Source: an uncultured Capnocytophaga sp.
Lineage (GTDB): Bacteria > Bacteroidota > Bacteroidia > Flavobacteriales > Flavobacteriaceae
Assembly: GCA_915070235.1 (NCBI GenBank)
Contig: CAJZFM010000106.1
Coordinates: forward strand, 1 to 7,170
Direction: 5' to 3'
Length of the DNA: 7,170 bases
The notes below the pieces were generated by a model that saw only the letters and a program-made list of their open reading frames with translations, did no database searches and was not told the DNA's origin. Below are positions 6,601 through 7,170 of the stretch, in pieces. Every line of letters starts with the position of its first letter. The stretch's first letter is position 1. The position numbers and the translations under genes are program-made.

Positions 6601-7099
6601 AATATTCTTTTTCCTTTGTTTTATCACAACTACCTATGCCTATGCTCAGGAGTTGGAAGAGCTCTATATCATCATAGACAAGCATTCCCAAGTAGATACG
6701 GTGGGGGTGATCTCCAAGGATATAGAGTACTCCATGTATCGTATCTATAAGAGAGATGAAGTCAGTCTTTCCGTACAGTTTTTGATAGAAGATGGGTTGC
6801 TGAAGAAAAACTATGTCAAGGAAGGCACTAAAGATTGGCCTTCGTATGAACTCTACTATATCAATGACAAGGGAGATAATCCAAGACGCTTGGTGTATGA
6901 AGGGGATATGAAGAATTTTATTTTTTATAGTGATCTCTATGGAGCGGTGAACCCTTTGGAATTGCTCCAACTGCTCAAGGAGACTAAAGGCCTCTACCTC
7001 GTCCATAAAGACTATAAGCAGGACGGTTTCTATATAGCCAAGAAAATAACCTTAGAGCCTAAGTTTAAGTTGTCTGTCAATGAAGACAATGACCAATGA
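6596..7099 (+). CDS. small secreted protein of unknown function
   Basis: I do not recognise this 167-residue protein. The N terminus is a short signal peptide: MR, a hydrophobic core (IFFFLCFITTTYA), then AYAQ-E, an A-x-A cleavage site for signal peptidase I predicting a mature protein of about 149 residues, soluble and mixed in charge. It is not a lipoprotein (no Cys after the cleavage site). The mature part is rich in Tyr, Lys, Asp and Glu, with hydrophobic-alternating stretches that suggest beta strands (for example residues near 22-26 and 100-110), and KKNYVKEGTKDWPSY and a YSDLYG segment (about 109-114) are its most distinctive parts. There are no catalytic motifs I can name. It starts 31 bp after ribF, its start codon lies in one repeat array, and its last codons lie in another, so expression may come by read-through from the ribF operon; no TAnnTTTG promoter is visible. 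Location is probably periplasmic. Confidence 0.75.
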   Translation: MRIFFFLCFITTTYAYAQELEELYIIIDKHSQVDTVGVISKDIEYSMYRIYKRDEVSLSVQFLIEDGLLKKNYVKEGTKDWPSYELYYINDKGDNPRRLVYEGDMKNFIFYSDLYGAVNPLELLQLLKETKGLYLVHKDYKQDGFYIAKKITLEPKFKLSVNEDNDQ

Positions 7100-7107
7100 T
7101 TAGTGAC
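7087..7107 (-). repeat. third heptanucleotide array, crossing the stop of the secreted-protein gene
   Basis: Three units in register, CAATGAC, CAATGAT and TAGTGAC (7087-7107), share the TGAC core of the array at 2272-2299; an additional related unit, CAATGAA, sits at 7078-7084, separated by two bases. The stop TGA at 7097-7099 is inside the second unit. Relative to the array at 6534-6600 it is in the opposite orientation. It is short and degenerate, so confidence is moderate. Confidence 0.6.
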
Positions 7108-7170
7108 TGATAAATGAATATAGATTATTGAAAATCAATTATTTTTTACCCCCAAGCCTCTCTTATTGTT

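Noticed and set aside
6593..7006. Antisense open frame opposite the secreted-protein gene
   Set aside because: The + strand frame has a clear signal peptide and cleavage site; the antisense product has none and no promoter of the local type.
7127..7146. Terminator: ATTGA/TCAAT stem followed by a T-run
   Set aside because: The stem has only five bp, nearly all A-T, and a 3-nt loop; too weak to claim. The rest of 7108-7170 shows no gene or promoter.

Overview
The window most likely comes from a Bacteroidota (Flavobacteriia) chromosome, possibly an oral Capnocytophaga-like species; the genus is a guess. The evidence is a promoter of the Bacteroidota type (TTG, 19 nt, TAnnTTTG), start codons without Shine-Dalgarno sequences, WG-repeat and CslA-like proteins, and a rhomboid with a short soluble C-terminal tail of a kind common in this phylum. 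All credible genes lie on the + strand. I see no rRNA, tRNA, CRISPR array, integrase or transposase.

Layout. (1) Bases 1-671 hold the 3' part of a WG-repeat protein gene. Its frame is open through the left edge, so the GTG at 51 is not its start. A weak terminator-like hairpin follows. (2) A recognisable promoter at 722-751 drives a stand-alone processive family 2 glycosyltransferase (777-2267). (3) A 120-bp spacer contains two oppositely oriented arrays of a degenerate heptanucleotide (consensus TAGTCAY / RTGACTA), forming strong nested inverted repeats. (4) A tight five-gene run occupies 2388-6564: etfB, etfA, two different rhomboid proteases, and ribF, with gaps of only 9-12 bp. (5) A small secreted protein of unknown function (6596-7099) sits between two further heptad arrays. 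(6) The last 71 bases carry the end of the third array and AT-rich sequence with no gene.

How the genes fit together. EtfA and EtfB form the FAD-containing electron transfer flavoprotein, and RibF makes FMN and FAD from riboflavin, so this operon pairs a flavoprotein with the enzyme that makes its cofactor. The two rhomboids between them are intact by motif (catalytic Ser and His both present); their link to flavin metabolism is unclear and may be only co-transcription.

The most unusual feature is not a protein. A family of 7-bp tandem repeats appears at three gene boundaries, and two of these arrays run into coding sequence: the last codons of ribF lie in heptad register, as do the last codons of the secreted-protein gene. 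I see no clear sign of a new defence or metabolic system.
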